From assembly GCA_964470915.1 (NCBI GenBank), contig CAYYEM010000003.1:1-64000 (forward strand): 64,000 nucleotides of DNA, given 5' to 3'. Below the pieces are notes generated by a model. That model did not search any database. It was not told the origin of the DNA and saw nothing but the letters and a program-made list of their open reading frames with translations. Position numbers and translations under genes: made by a program. How positions within the stretch are numbered: the stretch's first letter is position 1; the number at the start of each line of letters is the position of its first letter. Shown one piece after another: positions 57,278-64,000 of this stretch. Origin of the DNA: CAYPXN01 sp964470915. GTDB lineage: Bacteria; UBA10199; JADFYH01.

Positions 57278-58519
57278 TTATAAAAACAAGAATGTTGTGA
57301 GTAGATAGAGTGGGCTAAGAATCGCAAAAGATAAGATAAAATAAGATCCGAAATTCAATGTTTTATAACCCTGTTGTTCTGCAATTGCTTTCACCATAAA
57401 ATTAGGTCCATTGCCGATATAAGTATTGGCTCCCATCCATACAGCAGCGAGAGAAATTGCCCTTAGTAAATTCTCGGGAATGCCTGCAATTAAATGATTG
57501 TCCTGCAATCCCAAAGATTTTGCGATATTGAAAAAAGTAAGATAAGTGGGTGCGTTGTCTAAAAAGGAAGAAAGCAAGCCTGTCGCCCAAAAATATTGCC
57601 AAGCTTCGGAGAAACCCATTTGAGGAGCTTTGAAGTGCAATATTTTCAATACAGGAACCATAGTAATAAAAATGCCTGCAAATAAAATCGCGACTTCAAT
57701 AATGGGTGCAAAGCTAAACTGATTGAAGGCATGAATTTCTTTATGGGTGAAGAAAAATGAGAGTAGTGTGAGTGCAATCATTGCAAACTCACGATAAGGA
57801 GTGGGTAGAAAAATCGCGCCCATGACTCCTAAAAGTAAAATAAAATTCCACGAACCCTTAATTTTAAGAGCTTCTAGATGAGTTTCATCTTCAATTAAAT
57901 CTTTTACTTTTTCCTGCCGATAAACTTTAGAATCCCACACATAAAAGATGATTAAAAGATAAACAATCGACAAAATCCATTCGGGAAGCAAGGTGAAGGT
58001 CCATTGAAAAGGAACCCCATTTAAAAAACCTAAGAAGAGGGGAGGATCTCCCAAGGGCGTGAGTAAACCTCCGAAATTGCTAACTGAAAAAATAAAAAAT
58101 ACAGGAAGATGCCAGGTGTTTTTTCTTTCCGAATTTGTTTTCAAAAACACTCGGATCAAAAGCATGCTAGCACCCGTAGTTCCAATAACACTGGCAAGAA
58201 CAGATCCTATCAGGAGTAATAAAGTGTTAATTTTGGGAGTGCCTTTCAAATCTCCTTTAAGTGAAATGCCTCCACTAATAATGTAGAGAGATCCTACTAA
58301 ACAAATAAAAGAAAAATATTCATGAAGACTATGAAATAGAGCTGTGTATTCCGCTTCAAAAAAAACATAAGCCAGAGTGGGAAGAGCAAAAAGAGTAGTG
58401 AGGATGGCTCTGTTTTTATTTTTTTCCCAAAAATGATGAAGAAACAGAGGACACAAGGCAATGGCAAGTAGAAGTCCTGCAAAAGGAAAAATCCAAACAT
58501 ATGAAGGAGTATGATTCAT
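57278..58519 (-). CDS. sodium:proton antiporter / CitM-ArsB superfamily permease
   Basis: 413 residues from ATG 58519 (MNHTPSYVWIFPFAGLLLAI); an open frame back to 58591 lacks a plausible start context. About ten to twelve membrane segments, with FSVSNFGGLLTPLGDPPLFL followed by GFLNG, SSFLDNAPTYLTFFN and GANTYIGNGPNFMVKAIAEQ. The two N-rich half-site motifs are those of ion-transporter superfamily antiporters (NhaD/UIT types). Substrate not certain. Convergent with kimA, 4 bp between ends. Confidence 0.85.
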   Translation of the reverse strand: MNHTPSYVWIFPFAGLLLAIALCPLFLHHFWEKNKNRAILTTLFALPTLAYVFFEAEYTALFHSLHEYFSFICLVGSLYIISGGISLKGDLKGTPKINTLLLLIGSVLASVIGTTGASMLLIRVFLKTNSERKNTWHLPVFFIFSVSNFGGLLTPLGDPPLFLGFLNGVPFQWTFTLLPEWILSIVYLLIIFYVWDSKVYRQEKVKDLIEDETHLEALKIKGSWNFILLLGVMGAIFLPTPYREFAMIALTLLSFFFTHKEIHAFNQFSFAPIIEVAILFAGIFITMVPVLKILHFKAPQMGFSEAWQYFWATGLLSSFLDNAPTYLTFFNIAKSLGLQDNHLIAGIPENLLRAISLAAVWMGANTYIGNGPNFMVKAIAEQQGYKTLNFGSYFILSFAILSPLYLLTTFLFL

Positions 58520-58631
58520 AAGAGAGCCTATCTTGAGCAAGCGATTAAAATTTAGGCAATTTTGCCAACTTCCACAAAAGATATAAATCAAAAAAAATAT
58601 GAATAATCAAACACTTAGTTTATTTTGTTTT

Positions 58632-58647
58632 TGGTACGTAGATTGCT
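58632..58647 (+). promoter_or_regulatory. sigma-54-type promoter of amt-glnK
   Basis: TGGTACG-TAGA-TTGCT matches TGGCACG-N4-TTGCW with a single mismatch and correct GG-N10-GC spacing. Sigma-54 control of amt-glnK is common in nitrogen regulation. It lies 108 bp before the amt start. Confidence 0.75.
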
Positions 58648-58674
58648 AGTTTGGATGGCATACCCTATCCCCTC

Positions 58675-58717
58675 AAGAATCTCTCTTCATGGTAGAAATT
58701 CGTGGGGAGAGATTCTT
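58675..58717 (+). promoter_or_regulatory. inverted repeat in the amt leader
   Basis: AAGAATCTCTC (58675-58685) pairs perfectly with GAGAGATTCTT (58707-58717) and is followed by an AT-rich T run. It would be transcribed from the sigma-54-type promoter and could attenuate or stabilise the amt mRNA. Confidence 0.5.
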
Positions 58718-58754
58718 AATAATTTTTGTTTAACCTAATATAAGGAGGAAACGA

Positions 58755-60275
58755 ATGTTCACCCATAAACCTAAATGGCTCATACGCCTGGTCTTGTTTC
58801 TGTTTGTGCTGTGTTTGGCAGCACCTTTCAGTATGCAAGCTTTTGCAGACACAAGTATCGAAATAGCTCAAGCTGAAGCAGTTCCAGCGGCAGCTCCAGC
58901 AGCAGCTCCAGCAGCTAAAGCAGATCCCACTCTTGAAGAAAGAGTGAACGATTTGGAAGCTTACATTAATAATACTGCAAGAGGCTCTGATTCTGCAGAT
59001 TCCAAAGTGACTTCAAAAGTTTCTGGTGCTGGTCCAGGTCATAACAGTTGGATGATGACCTCAGCAGCTTTAGTTTTATTTATGACTTTACCAGGCTTGG
59101 CACTTTTTTATGGTGGCTTGGTCCGAAAGAAAAACGTTTTATCGGTGCTTGCTCAATGTTTGGGAATTACCGGACTCGTTACCTTACTATGGTGGGCTTT
59201 TGGTTATAGTATGGTGTTTGATAAAGGAGGCCCTTTTCTGGGAGGGATGAACTTTGCTTTCTTAAAAGGCGTCGATTCAAATCCCAATACCGATTATTCC
59301 TATTGGGTATCTCAAAATATATTTTCAATGTATCAAATGATGTTTGCAATCATTACTCCAGCACTGATTATTGGTGCGATTGCTGAACGCATGAAGTTTT
59401 CTGCGATCATGCTTTTTGTCGCTTTATGGATGTTGGTTGTTTATTTCCCCTTAGCCCACATGGTTTGGGGAGTGAATGGTTTCATGAACGGTGTGTGGAA
59501 TGCAGATGCAGGGATTAAAGCAATCGACTTTGCAGGTGGAACGGTAGTTCACATGTCTTCAGGTTGGTCCGCTTTGGTGCTTTGTATGATTTTGGGCAAG
59601 AGACTCGGTTTCGGCAAAGAACCTATGCCTCCCCATAGTATGGTGCTTTGTATGGTAGGTACTGGAATGCTTTGGGTAGGTTGGTATGGATTCAACGCAG
59701 GATCAGCTGTTGCAGCAGATGGTGTGGCTGCTAATGCTTTCATGACCACTACTCTTGCGGCAGCCGTTGCTTGTTTTGTGTGGGGAATGGCCGAGTGGCT
59801 TTTCCGTGGCAAGCCTAGTGTGTTGGGATTTTGTTCTGGTGCAGTCGCTGGATTGGTTGTGATTACTCCTGCTGCAGGTTTTGTGAATGCATGTTCTGCC
59901 GTGATTATTGGAATTTTGGCAGGGCTTGTTCCTTTCTTTGCTGTAGTCAAAATGAAACATTGGTTTGGTTATGATGATGCGCTTGATACTTTCGGTGTAC
60001 ATGCCGTGGGTGGAACTTTAGGCGCCTTTGTAACAGGCATCTTTGCGACAGCAGATGTGAATGCAAATCTTCTTACGAACCTCAAAGACATTGTTGGTAA
60101 AACCTTGTGGGTTGAACAACTTAAAGCCATGGGCTTGACGATCGTGCTTTCAATAGTGGCAACTGTGGTGATTGCTTATATTGTAAAAGCAGTGATAGGA
60201 TTACGACCTAATGAAGAAGTTGAATCTCAAGGTCTCGATCTTGCAGAACATGGAGAAGAAGGTTACATTTATTAA
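58755..60275 (+). CDS. amt: ammonium transporter Amt
   Basis: 506 residues. N-terminal signal peptide (ends near MQAFA), an Ala/Pro stretch and a short coil (LEERVNDLEAYINNTARG), then the 11-helix Amt core: FYGGLVRKKNVLSVLAQCLG, ERMKFSAIMLF, DFAGGTVVHMSSGWSALVLC, VGWYGFNAGSA and DTFGVHAVGGTLGAFVTGIF, with the pore histidines in VVHMSSG and FGVHAVGG. The N-terminal extension is unusual but known in some Amt proteins. SD AAGGAGG. Followed by glnK, which gates it. Confidence 0.97.
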   Translation: MFTHKPKWLIRLVLFLFVLCLAAPFSMQAFADTSIEIAQAEAVPAAAPAAAPAAKADPTLEERVNDLEAYINNTARGSDSADSKVTSKVSGAGPGHNSWMMTSAALVLFMTLPGLALFYGGLVRKKNVLSVLAQCLGITGLVTLLWWAFGYSMVFDKGGPFLGGMNFAFLKGVDSNPNTDYSYWVSQNIFSMYQMMFAIITPALIIGAIAERMKFSAIMLFVALWMLVVYFPLAHMVWGVNGFMNGVWNADAGIKAIDFAGGTVVHMSSGWSALVLCMILGKRLGFGKEPMPPHSMVLCMVGTGMLWVGWYGFNAGSAVAADGVAANAFMTTTLAAAVACFVWGMAEWLFRGKPSVLGFCSGAVAGLVVITPAAGFVNACSAVIIGILAGLVPFFAVVKMKHWFGYDDALDTFGVHAVGGTLGAFVTGIFATADVNANLLTNLKDIVGKTLWVEQLKAMGLTIVLSIVATVVIAYIVKAVIGLRPNEEVESQGLDLAEHGEEGYIY

Positions 60276-60295
60276 AATTTATATTTCCACCGAAA

Positions 60296-60318
60296 CCTCC
60301 CCTTCAATGGAGGGGAGG
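60296..60318 (+). repeat. hairpin between amt and glnK
   Basis: CCTCCCCT/AGGGGAGG perfect 8-bp stem, 7-base loop, no T run. More likely an mRNA-processing or stability element than a terminator. Confidence 0.5.
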
Positions 60319-60348
60319 TGCGGAGGGAATAAGAAATAAGGAATAATT

Positions 60349-60687
60349 ATGAAAAAAATAGAAGCCATCATAAAACCTTTCAAGTTGGATGAAGTAAAAA
60401 GTGCGCTCCAAGAAGTAGGTATTCAAGGGATGACTATTTCTGAAGTAAAGGGATTTGGTCGTCAAAAAGGACATACCGAACTTTACCGAGGTGCTGAATA
60501 CGTGGTTGATTTTTTACCTAAGGTAAAAATTGAACTCGTAGTGAATGAGGGAGATGTAAAAAAAGTCGTGGATGTGATTCAAAAAGCAGCCAAGACAGGT
60601 CGCATTGGAGATGGAAAAATCTTCATTACTGCGGTTGAAGAAATTATCCGTATTCGAACAGGTGAAACTGGCGCTAACGCTATCTAA
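60349..60687 (+). CDS. glnK: nitrogen regulatory protein PII (GlnB/GlnK)
   Basis: 112 residues. MKKIEAIIKPFKLDEVKSAL, T-loop GFGRQKGHTELYRGAEYVVD with Tyr 51, and the C-terminal GRIGDGKIFITAVEEIIRIR. Trimeric sensor of 2-oxoglutarate, ATP and ADP that blocks Amt. Named glnK for its linkage to amt; sequence alone does not separate GlnB from GlnK. Confidence 0.96.
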   Translation: MKKIEAIIKPFKLDEVKSALQEVGIQGMTISEVKGFGRQKGHTELYRGAEYVVDFLPKVKIELVVNEGDVKKVVDVIQKAAKTGRIGDGKIFITAVEEIIRIRTGETGANAI

Positions 60688-60712
60688 TATCTTGTTTCCT
60701 CATGATAGGTTA

Positions 60713-60751
60713 AATCCCTCAAGTTCTTTCGAGAGCTTGGGGGATTTTTTT
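60713..60751 (+). terminator. Rho-independent terminator after glnK
   Basis: AATCCCTCAAG/CTTGGGGGATT stem (one G-U pair) with a 12-base loop followed by seven T. Confidence 0.92.
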
Positions 60752-60801
60752 ATGGACATACTTCCCCTCTCTTAAGATAAGAAGGGGATAGGAGAATATT
60801 C

Positions 60802-61497
60802 ATGAACAAAGTCTATAAAACTGCTGCAGAAGCCATTGCCGATATTTCTGATGGAGCCACTTTAATGGTTGGAGGTTTTGGATTGTGCGGCATTCCTGAA
60901 AATTTGATTATTGCCTTGCGAGACAAGGGGATTAAAAATCTTACCGCGATTAGCAATAATGCAGGAGTGGATGATTTTGGTTTGGGTTTATTGCTTCAAA
61001 CCCGTCAGATCAAAAAAATGATTTCCAGCTATGTGGGTGAAAATAAAACTTTCGAGAAACAATTTCTCGATGGATCACTTCAAGTGGAATTAAATCCTCA
61101 GGGAACGCTCGCTGAAAGAATTCGTGCGGGTGGAGCAGGCATTGGTGGTTTTTTTACTCCTACCGGTGCTGGCACTTTACTGGCAGAAGGTAAGGAAACT
61201 CGCAAGATTGATGGAAAAGAATATGTGTTAGAAGCCCCTTTGAAAGCAGATTATGCTTTGGTGAAGGCATGGAAGGGCGATACACATGGTAATTTAATTT
61301 ATCATCTGACAGCTCAAAATTTTAATCCTCTTATGGCGATGGCAGGGAAAATTACCATTGCAGAGGTAGAAGAGCTTGTGGAGCCCGGCGAACTTGACCC
61401 TAACTTTATTCATACGCCCAGTATATTTGTGCAAAGAATTATCCAGGGGCCTAAGTATGAAAAAAGGATAGAGCAAAGAACGATTACAAAGAGGTAA
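60802..61497 (+). CDS. scoA: 3-oxoacid CoA-transferase subunit A
   Basis: 231 residues. DGATLMVGGFGLCGIPENLI, LTAISNNAGVDDFGLGLLL, GTLAERIRAGGAGIGGFFTP and YHLTAQNFNPLMAMAGKITI are family blocks. With subunit B it moves CoA between succinyl-CoA and acetoacetate. SD ATAGGAG. The stop abuts the scoB start codon. Confidence 0.96.
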   Translation: MNKVYKTAAEAIADISDGATLMVGGFGLCGIPENLIIALRDKGIKNLTAISNNAGVDDFGLGLLLQTRQIKKMISSYVGENKTFEKQFLDGSLQVELNPQGTLAERIRAGGAGIGGFFTPTGAGTLLAEGKETRKIDGKEYVLEAPLKADYALVKAWKGDTHGNLIYHLTAQNFNPLMAMAGKITIAEVEELVEPGELDPNFIHTPSIFVQRIIQGPKYEKRIEQRTITKR

Positions 61498-62163
61498 ATG
61501 ACTATGGCTTTAACCCGAGATCAAATTGTCCAACGTGCGGCCCAAGAATTATATGATGGGTCTTACGTGAATTTAGGAATTGGAATGCCCACTTTAGTGG
61601 CGAATCATATTCCTCCAGGCATGGATGTCATGCTTCATTCTGAAAATGGTTTACTCGGTGTAGGCCCTTTTCCAACAGAAGATAAAGTAGATGCTGATTT
61701 GATCAATGCTGGCAAACAAACTGTCACCATGATTCCCAGCTCTTCGATTTTTGACCATGCGACTTCTTTTGCCATGATTCGTGGGGGCCATATCGATTTG
61801 TGTATTTTGGGCGCCATGCAGGTGGCAGAAAATGGAGACATTGCGAATTACATGATTCCAGGACAGATGGTGAAGGGTCCAGGGGGAGCCATGGATTTGG
61901 TGGCTGGCGCAAAACGTGTAATCGTAACCATGGAGCACGTTGCTAAAAACGGTAAATCTAAAATTCTTAAAGAATGTAATTTACCCCTTACTGGTAAAAA
62001 AGTAGTTTCCAGAATTATTACTGATTTGTGTGTTTTTGATATTACCCCCAAGGGTTTGTTACTCCTTGAGCTTGCACCCGGAGTCAGTGTGGAAGATGTT
62101 AAAAAAGCGACCGAAGCTTCTTTTGAAGTATCGAAAGATTTAAAGGAGATGAGCTTTGCTTAG
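61498..62163 (+). CDS. scoB: 3-oxoacid CoA-transferase subunit B
   Basis: 221 residues. GSYVNLGIGMPTLVANHIPP, the catalytic glutamate in LHSENGLLGVGPFP, GGHIDLCILGAMQVAENGDI and MVKGPGGAMDLVAGAKRVIV. ATG 61498 or 61504 (GAGGT fits the second better). Its 3' end overlaps the HAD gene by 8 bases. Confidence 0.96.
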   Translation: MTMALTRDQIVQRAAQELYDGSYVNLGIGMPTLVANHIPPGMDVMLHSENGLLGVGPFPTEDKVDADLINAGKQTVTMIPSSSIFDHATSFAMIRGGHIDLCILGAMQVAENGDIANYMIPGQMVKGPGGAMDLVAGAKRVIVTMEHVAKNGKSKILKECNLPLTGKKVVSRIITDLCVFDITPKGLLLLELAPGVSVEDVKKATEASFEVSKDLKEMSFA

Positions 62164-62839
62164 AGCCATTTTTTTTGATTTTAATGGAGTGATTGTAGAC
62201 GATGAGTTTCTGCATTGTTCACTTTTTCAAAAAACTTTAGCTCGTCAAAGCATTGCATTATCTAAAGAAGATTATTATCAAAAATATTTAGGTTATGATG
62301 ATCATGATGCCTTTGGTACTGTTTTGAAAGATCAAGGCAAAAAAGTAGAAGAAAGTTTCCTGAATCAACTGATTCAGGAAAAAGCAAAGTATTATCAGGA
62401 AGAAATTCAGAAACAAGATTTGTTTATCGAGGGCTCAGTCGATTTTATCAAAAAGCTTTCCAGTAAATATTATCTTGGGATTGTTTCTGGAGCTTTAAGA
62501 TCTGAGATTGAAGCTTGGTTGGAGCGAGGTAAGATTCGTGATTTATTTCAAATCTTGGTTGGAGCTGAAGATGTGAAACGTGGCAAACCAAATCCAGAAG
62601 GCTATCTCAAAGCCTTAGATGCGGTGAATCGTGATTATGTGTCGAGTTCAGAAATTGTTTTACCCCAAGAATGTTTGGTGATTGAAGATTCGATCTGGGG
62701 AATTGAAGCAGCCCACGATGCTGGAATGAAATGTCTTGCCTTGGCGACTTCTTATAAAGCGAGTGAACTACAAATTGCAGATTGGGTGGCAGAGAAGTAT
62801 TCTGAGATAAATTTATCTTCCATTTTAGCTGCATTTTAG
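62156..62839 (+). CDS. HAD-superfamily hydrolase (beta-phosphoglucomutase/phosphatase type)
   Basis: 227 residues from TTG 62156, with AAAGGAG 7 bases before, inside the scoB 3' end. Motif I is FFDFNGVIVDDE (nucleophile Asp 7), with Asn where most HAD enzymes have the second, acid/base Asp. Motif II GIVSGALRSE, motif III lysine in RGKPNPEGY, motif IV VIEDSIWGIEAA. A phosphatase or mutase of small sugar phosphates is likely; substrate unknown. Confidence 0.88.
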   Translation: MLRAIFFDFNGVIVDDEFLHCSLFQKTLARQSIALSKEDYYQKYLGYDDHDAFGTVLKDQGKKVEESFLNQLIQEKAKYYQEEIQKQDLFIEGSVDFIKKLSSKYYLGIVSGALRSEIEAWLERGKIRDLFQILVGAEDVKRGKPNPEGYLKALDAVNRDYVSSSEIVLPQECLVIEDSIWGIEAAHDAGMKCLALATSYKASELQIADWVAEKYSEINLSSILAAF

Positions 62840-62862
62840 TAATGTAAAATTATCATTATTTT

Positions 62863-62978
62863 CTAAAAAGTTTCGAGACAATTTTTCAAAACTTCAAGAC
62901 GCTACTCCCTAGGCAAAAAGTGACTTGATACAGCGAGATTTTCCTTAAAGTTTTTAAAATTATCCCAAAACTTTTTAG
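62863..62978. repeat. mini-element with terminal inverted repeats, family D copy 2
   Basis: About 30-bp imperfect inverted ends (CTAAAAAGTTT...CAAAACT at 62863-62893 and its complement at 62949-62978) around a core sharing AAGACGCT, ACTTGAT and CCTTAAAGTTTT with 3551-3651. Ends 17 bases before the exonuclease start codon. Confidence 0.7.
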
Positions 62979-62995
62979 TTTTAACTGGAGAGCTT

Positions 62996-63589
62996 ATGAA
63001 AGCGGGTTGTCTTGTTCTCGATCTTGAAACCAAACGCACTTTTGAAGAGGTGGGGGGGAGAAATTTTGGTGAGTTGGGCGTTTCAGTTTGCTGTATTTAT
63101 GATTACGAAGAAAATCAGTATCGCCATTTTTTAGAAAATGAGTTGAGCCGGATGGAAAATCATCTTCTAGATGCAAAGCTGATTGTGGGCTTTAACGTGA
63201 AGCGCTTCGATTTACCTGTTTTGCAGCCTTATTTTACCGTGAATATCGACAAACTACCGGTGTTTGACATGTTGGATGATTTGACTCAGCGTTTAGGACA
63301 TCGGGTGAGTTTGGATTCCGTCGCACAGGCGACTTTAAATGTCGGCAAAACCGCTCATGGTTTGGATGCCATTCGATTTTTTCGCGAAGGAAATTGGGAT
63401 AAATTGAAATCTTATTGTGAAAATGATGTGAAAATTACAAAAGAAGTTTTTGATTATGGTTGTGAGCATGGTGAGGTATTTTTCTTGTCACGAGATGGCA
63501 ATAAAAAAGTGCGGGTGGAAGTAGATTGGTTGGATCATATTCCGCGCAGTCACAGTCCTCAAGTTCAAGCCCAATACAAATTGTTATGA
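62996..63589 (+). CDS. DEDD-type 3'-5' exonuclease-like protein (RNase H-like fold)
   Basis: 197 residues. Exo I CLVLDLETKRTF supplies Asp 9/Glu 11, Exo II IVGFNVKRFDLPVL supplies the central Asp, and Exo III YCENDVKITKEVF supplies the last Asp, so the catalytic acids are present. Resembles the stand-alone exonuclease domains (YprB-like) also fused to helicases. SD TGGAGAG. Stop is followed directly by repeat C. Confidence 0.85.
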   Translation: MKAGCLVLDLETKRTFEEVGGRNFGELGVSVCCIYDYEENQYRHFLENELSRMENHLLDAKLIVGFNVKRFDLPVLQPYFTVNIDKLPVFDMLDDLTQRLGHRVSLDSVAQATLNVGKTAHGLDAIRFFREGNWDKLKSYCENDVKITKEVFDYGCEHGEVFFLSRDGNKKVRVEVDWLDHIPRSHSPQVQAQYKLL

Positions 63590-63650
63590 CCCTTCGACAA
63601 GCTCAGGGCGATCGATTTTGTTTCGTTTGTGGTGAGCTTGTCGAACCATG
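63590..63650. repeat. palindromic repeat family C copy 3
   Basis: Arms CCCTTCGACAAGCTCAGGGC... and the reverse complement of ...GGTGAGCTTGTCGAACCATG. It fills the spacer from the exonuclease stop to the greA start region, and its last three bases are an in-frame ATG for greA. Confidence 0.85.
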
Positions 63651-63659
63651 AGAATGTTT

Positions 63660-64000
63660 ATGCATGATGATAAAATTCCTATAACTCCACAAGGCTTACA
63701 AAAATTAAAAGATGAATTGAAAAGGCTCCGATCAGTCGAAATGCCAGAGATTGTCAAAGCGATTGAAGTGGCACGCGATCATGGAGATTTGTCAGAGAAT
63801 GCAGATTATGATGCAGCTAAAAATCGTCAAGGTCAGATTGTATCGCGCATGACTGAACTTGAGGATAAAATTGCTCGTGCTCAGGTGATTGATCCTGCTA
63901 CTTTAGATCACGATAAGATTGTTTTTGGTGCTACTGTTAAAGTGCTGGACGTCAACTCTGATGAGGAAATGGAATATCAAATTGTGGGTGCAGATGAGTC
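63660..64000 (+). CDS. greA: transcription elongation factor GreA (partial, runs off the window)
   Basis: The first 113 codons are present: IPITPQGLQKLKDELKRLRS, IEVARDHGDLSENADYDAAK (the GreA coiled-coil tip region with its acidic residues) and the start of the C-terminal FKBP-like domain (FGATVKVLDVNSDEE). GreA rescues backtracked RNA polymerase. In-frame ATGs at 63648, 63654 and 63660; the last is chosen because the first lies in repeat C, but no SD settles it. No stop before 64000. Confidence 0.95.
   Translation, partial: MHDDKIPITPQGLQKLKDELKRLRSVEMPEIVKAIEVARDHGDLSENADYDAAKNRQGQIVSRMTELEDKIARAQVIDPATLDHDKIVFGATVKVLDVNSDEEMEYQIVGADE

Overview
The window is a low-GC bacterial chromosome segment from a diderm (Gram-negative type) organism. 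Evidence for the outer membrane is the Mla lipid-transport genes, several lipobox proteins and periplasmic M23 and TPR proteins. The mixture of a Ser/Thr kinase with PEGA domains, FHA-domain proteins, sigma-54 activation and a type III secretion (T3S) locus resembles deltaproteobacteria-like lineages (Myxococcota, Bdellovibrionota and related uncultured phyla). I cannot place it more precisely. A 100-N gap and abundant small dispersed repeats suggest a draft or metagenome-derived scaffold.

Layout. 1-11.5 kb: tRNA-Val with a truncated copy, rarA, recN, a TldE/PmbA-like gene, a PP2C phosphatase, an M23 endopeptidase behind a structured leader, secA and argJ. 11.6-35.6 kb: the T3S region. It holds sctV; an FHA/TPR pair on the minus strand; a cluster ordered like chlamydial cdsD-E-F-G (FHA-TM-PEGA protein, small helical protein, Gly-rich needle-like protein, TPR protein); sctJ; two unknown small proteins; a sigma-28-type factor behind a sigma-54-type promoter; then sctI, a FliG-like gene, sctL, sctN, sctO, sctP, FliM-like and FliN-like genes, a FliO-like gene, sctR, sctS and sctT. 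Two further Gly-rich needle-tailed proteins with SycD-like TPR chaperones close the region. 35.6-40.3 kb (minus strand): an FHA-containing sigma-54 activator, a PEGA Ser/Thr kinase, a tail-anchored protein and a zinc-ribbon protein. 40.7-42.3 kb: a large protein with a possible RelA/SpoT-like domain. 42.3-46.7 kb: yggT, proC, yggS, a lipoprotein, mlaE, a gap that probably hides mlaF, and mlaD. 47-51.8 kb: the prkA-yeaH-spoVR triad. 51.9-58.5 kb: a lipoprotein with a C-terminal sorting-like tail, crcB with tRNA-Ala, tRNA-Arg with a tandem element, kimA and an ion antiporter. 58.6-64 kb: amt-glnK behind a sigma-54-type promoter, a CoA-transferase pair, a HAD hydrolase, a DEDD exonuclease and the start of greA.

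The most notable system is the T3S locus. Its core genes run in the order of a flagellar fliE/G-to-fliR operon and keep FliG-, FliM-, FliN- and FliO-like genes. However, the inner-ring protein is a lipoprotein (SctJ), the chaperones are SycD-like, and no hook, filament or motor genes are present. No secretin (SctC) or switch protein (SctU) is visible. Three Gly/Pro-rich proteins share a GGSLRG-type motif and a C-terminus resembling T3S needle subunits, each beside a TPR chaperone.

A second theme is four families of small dispersed repeats. One forms hairpins placed directly 3' of tRNA genes together with copies of the tRNA 3' part. Another has been accommodated in frame inside rarA.
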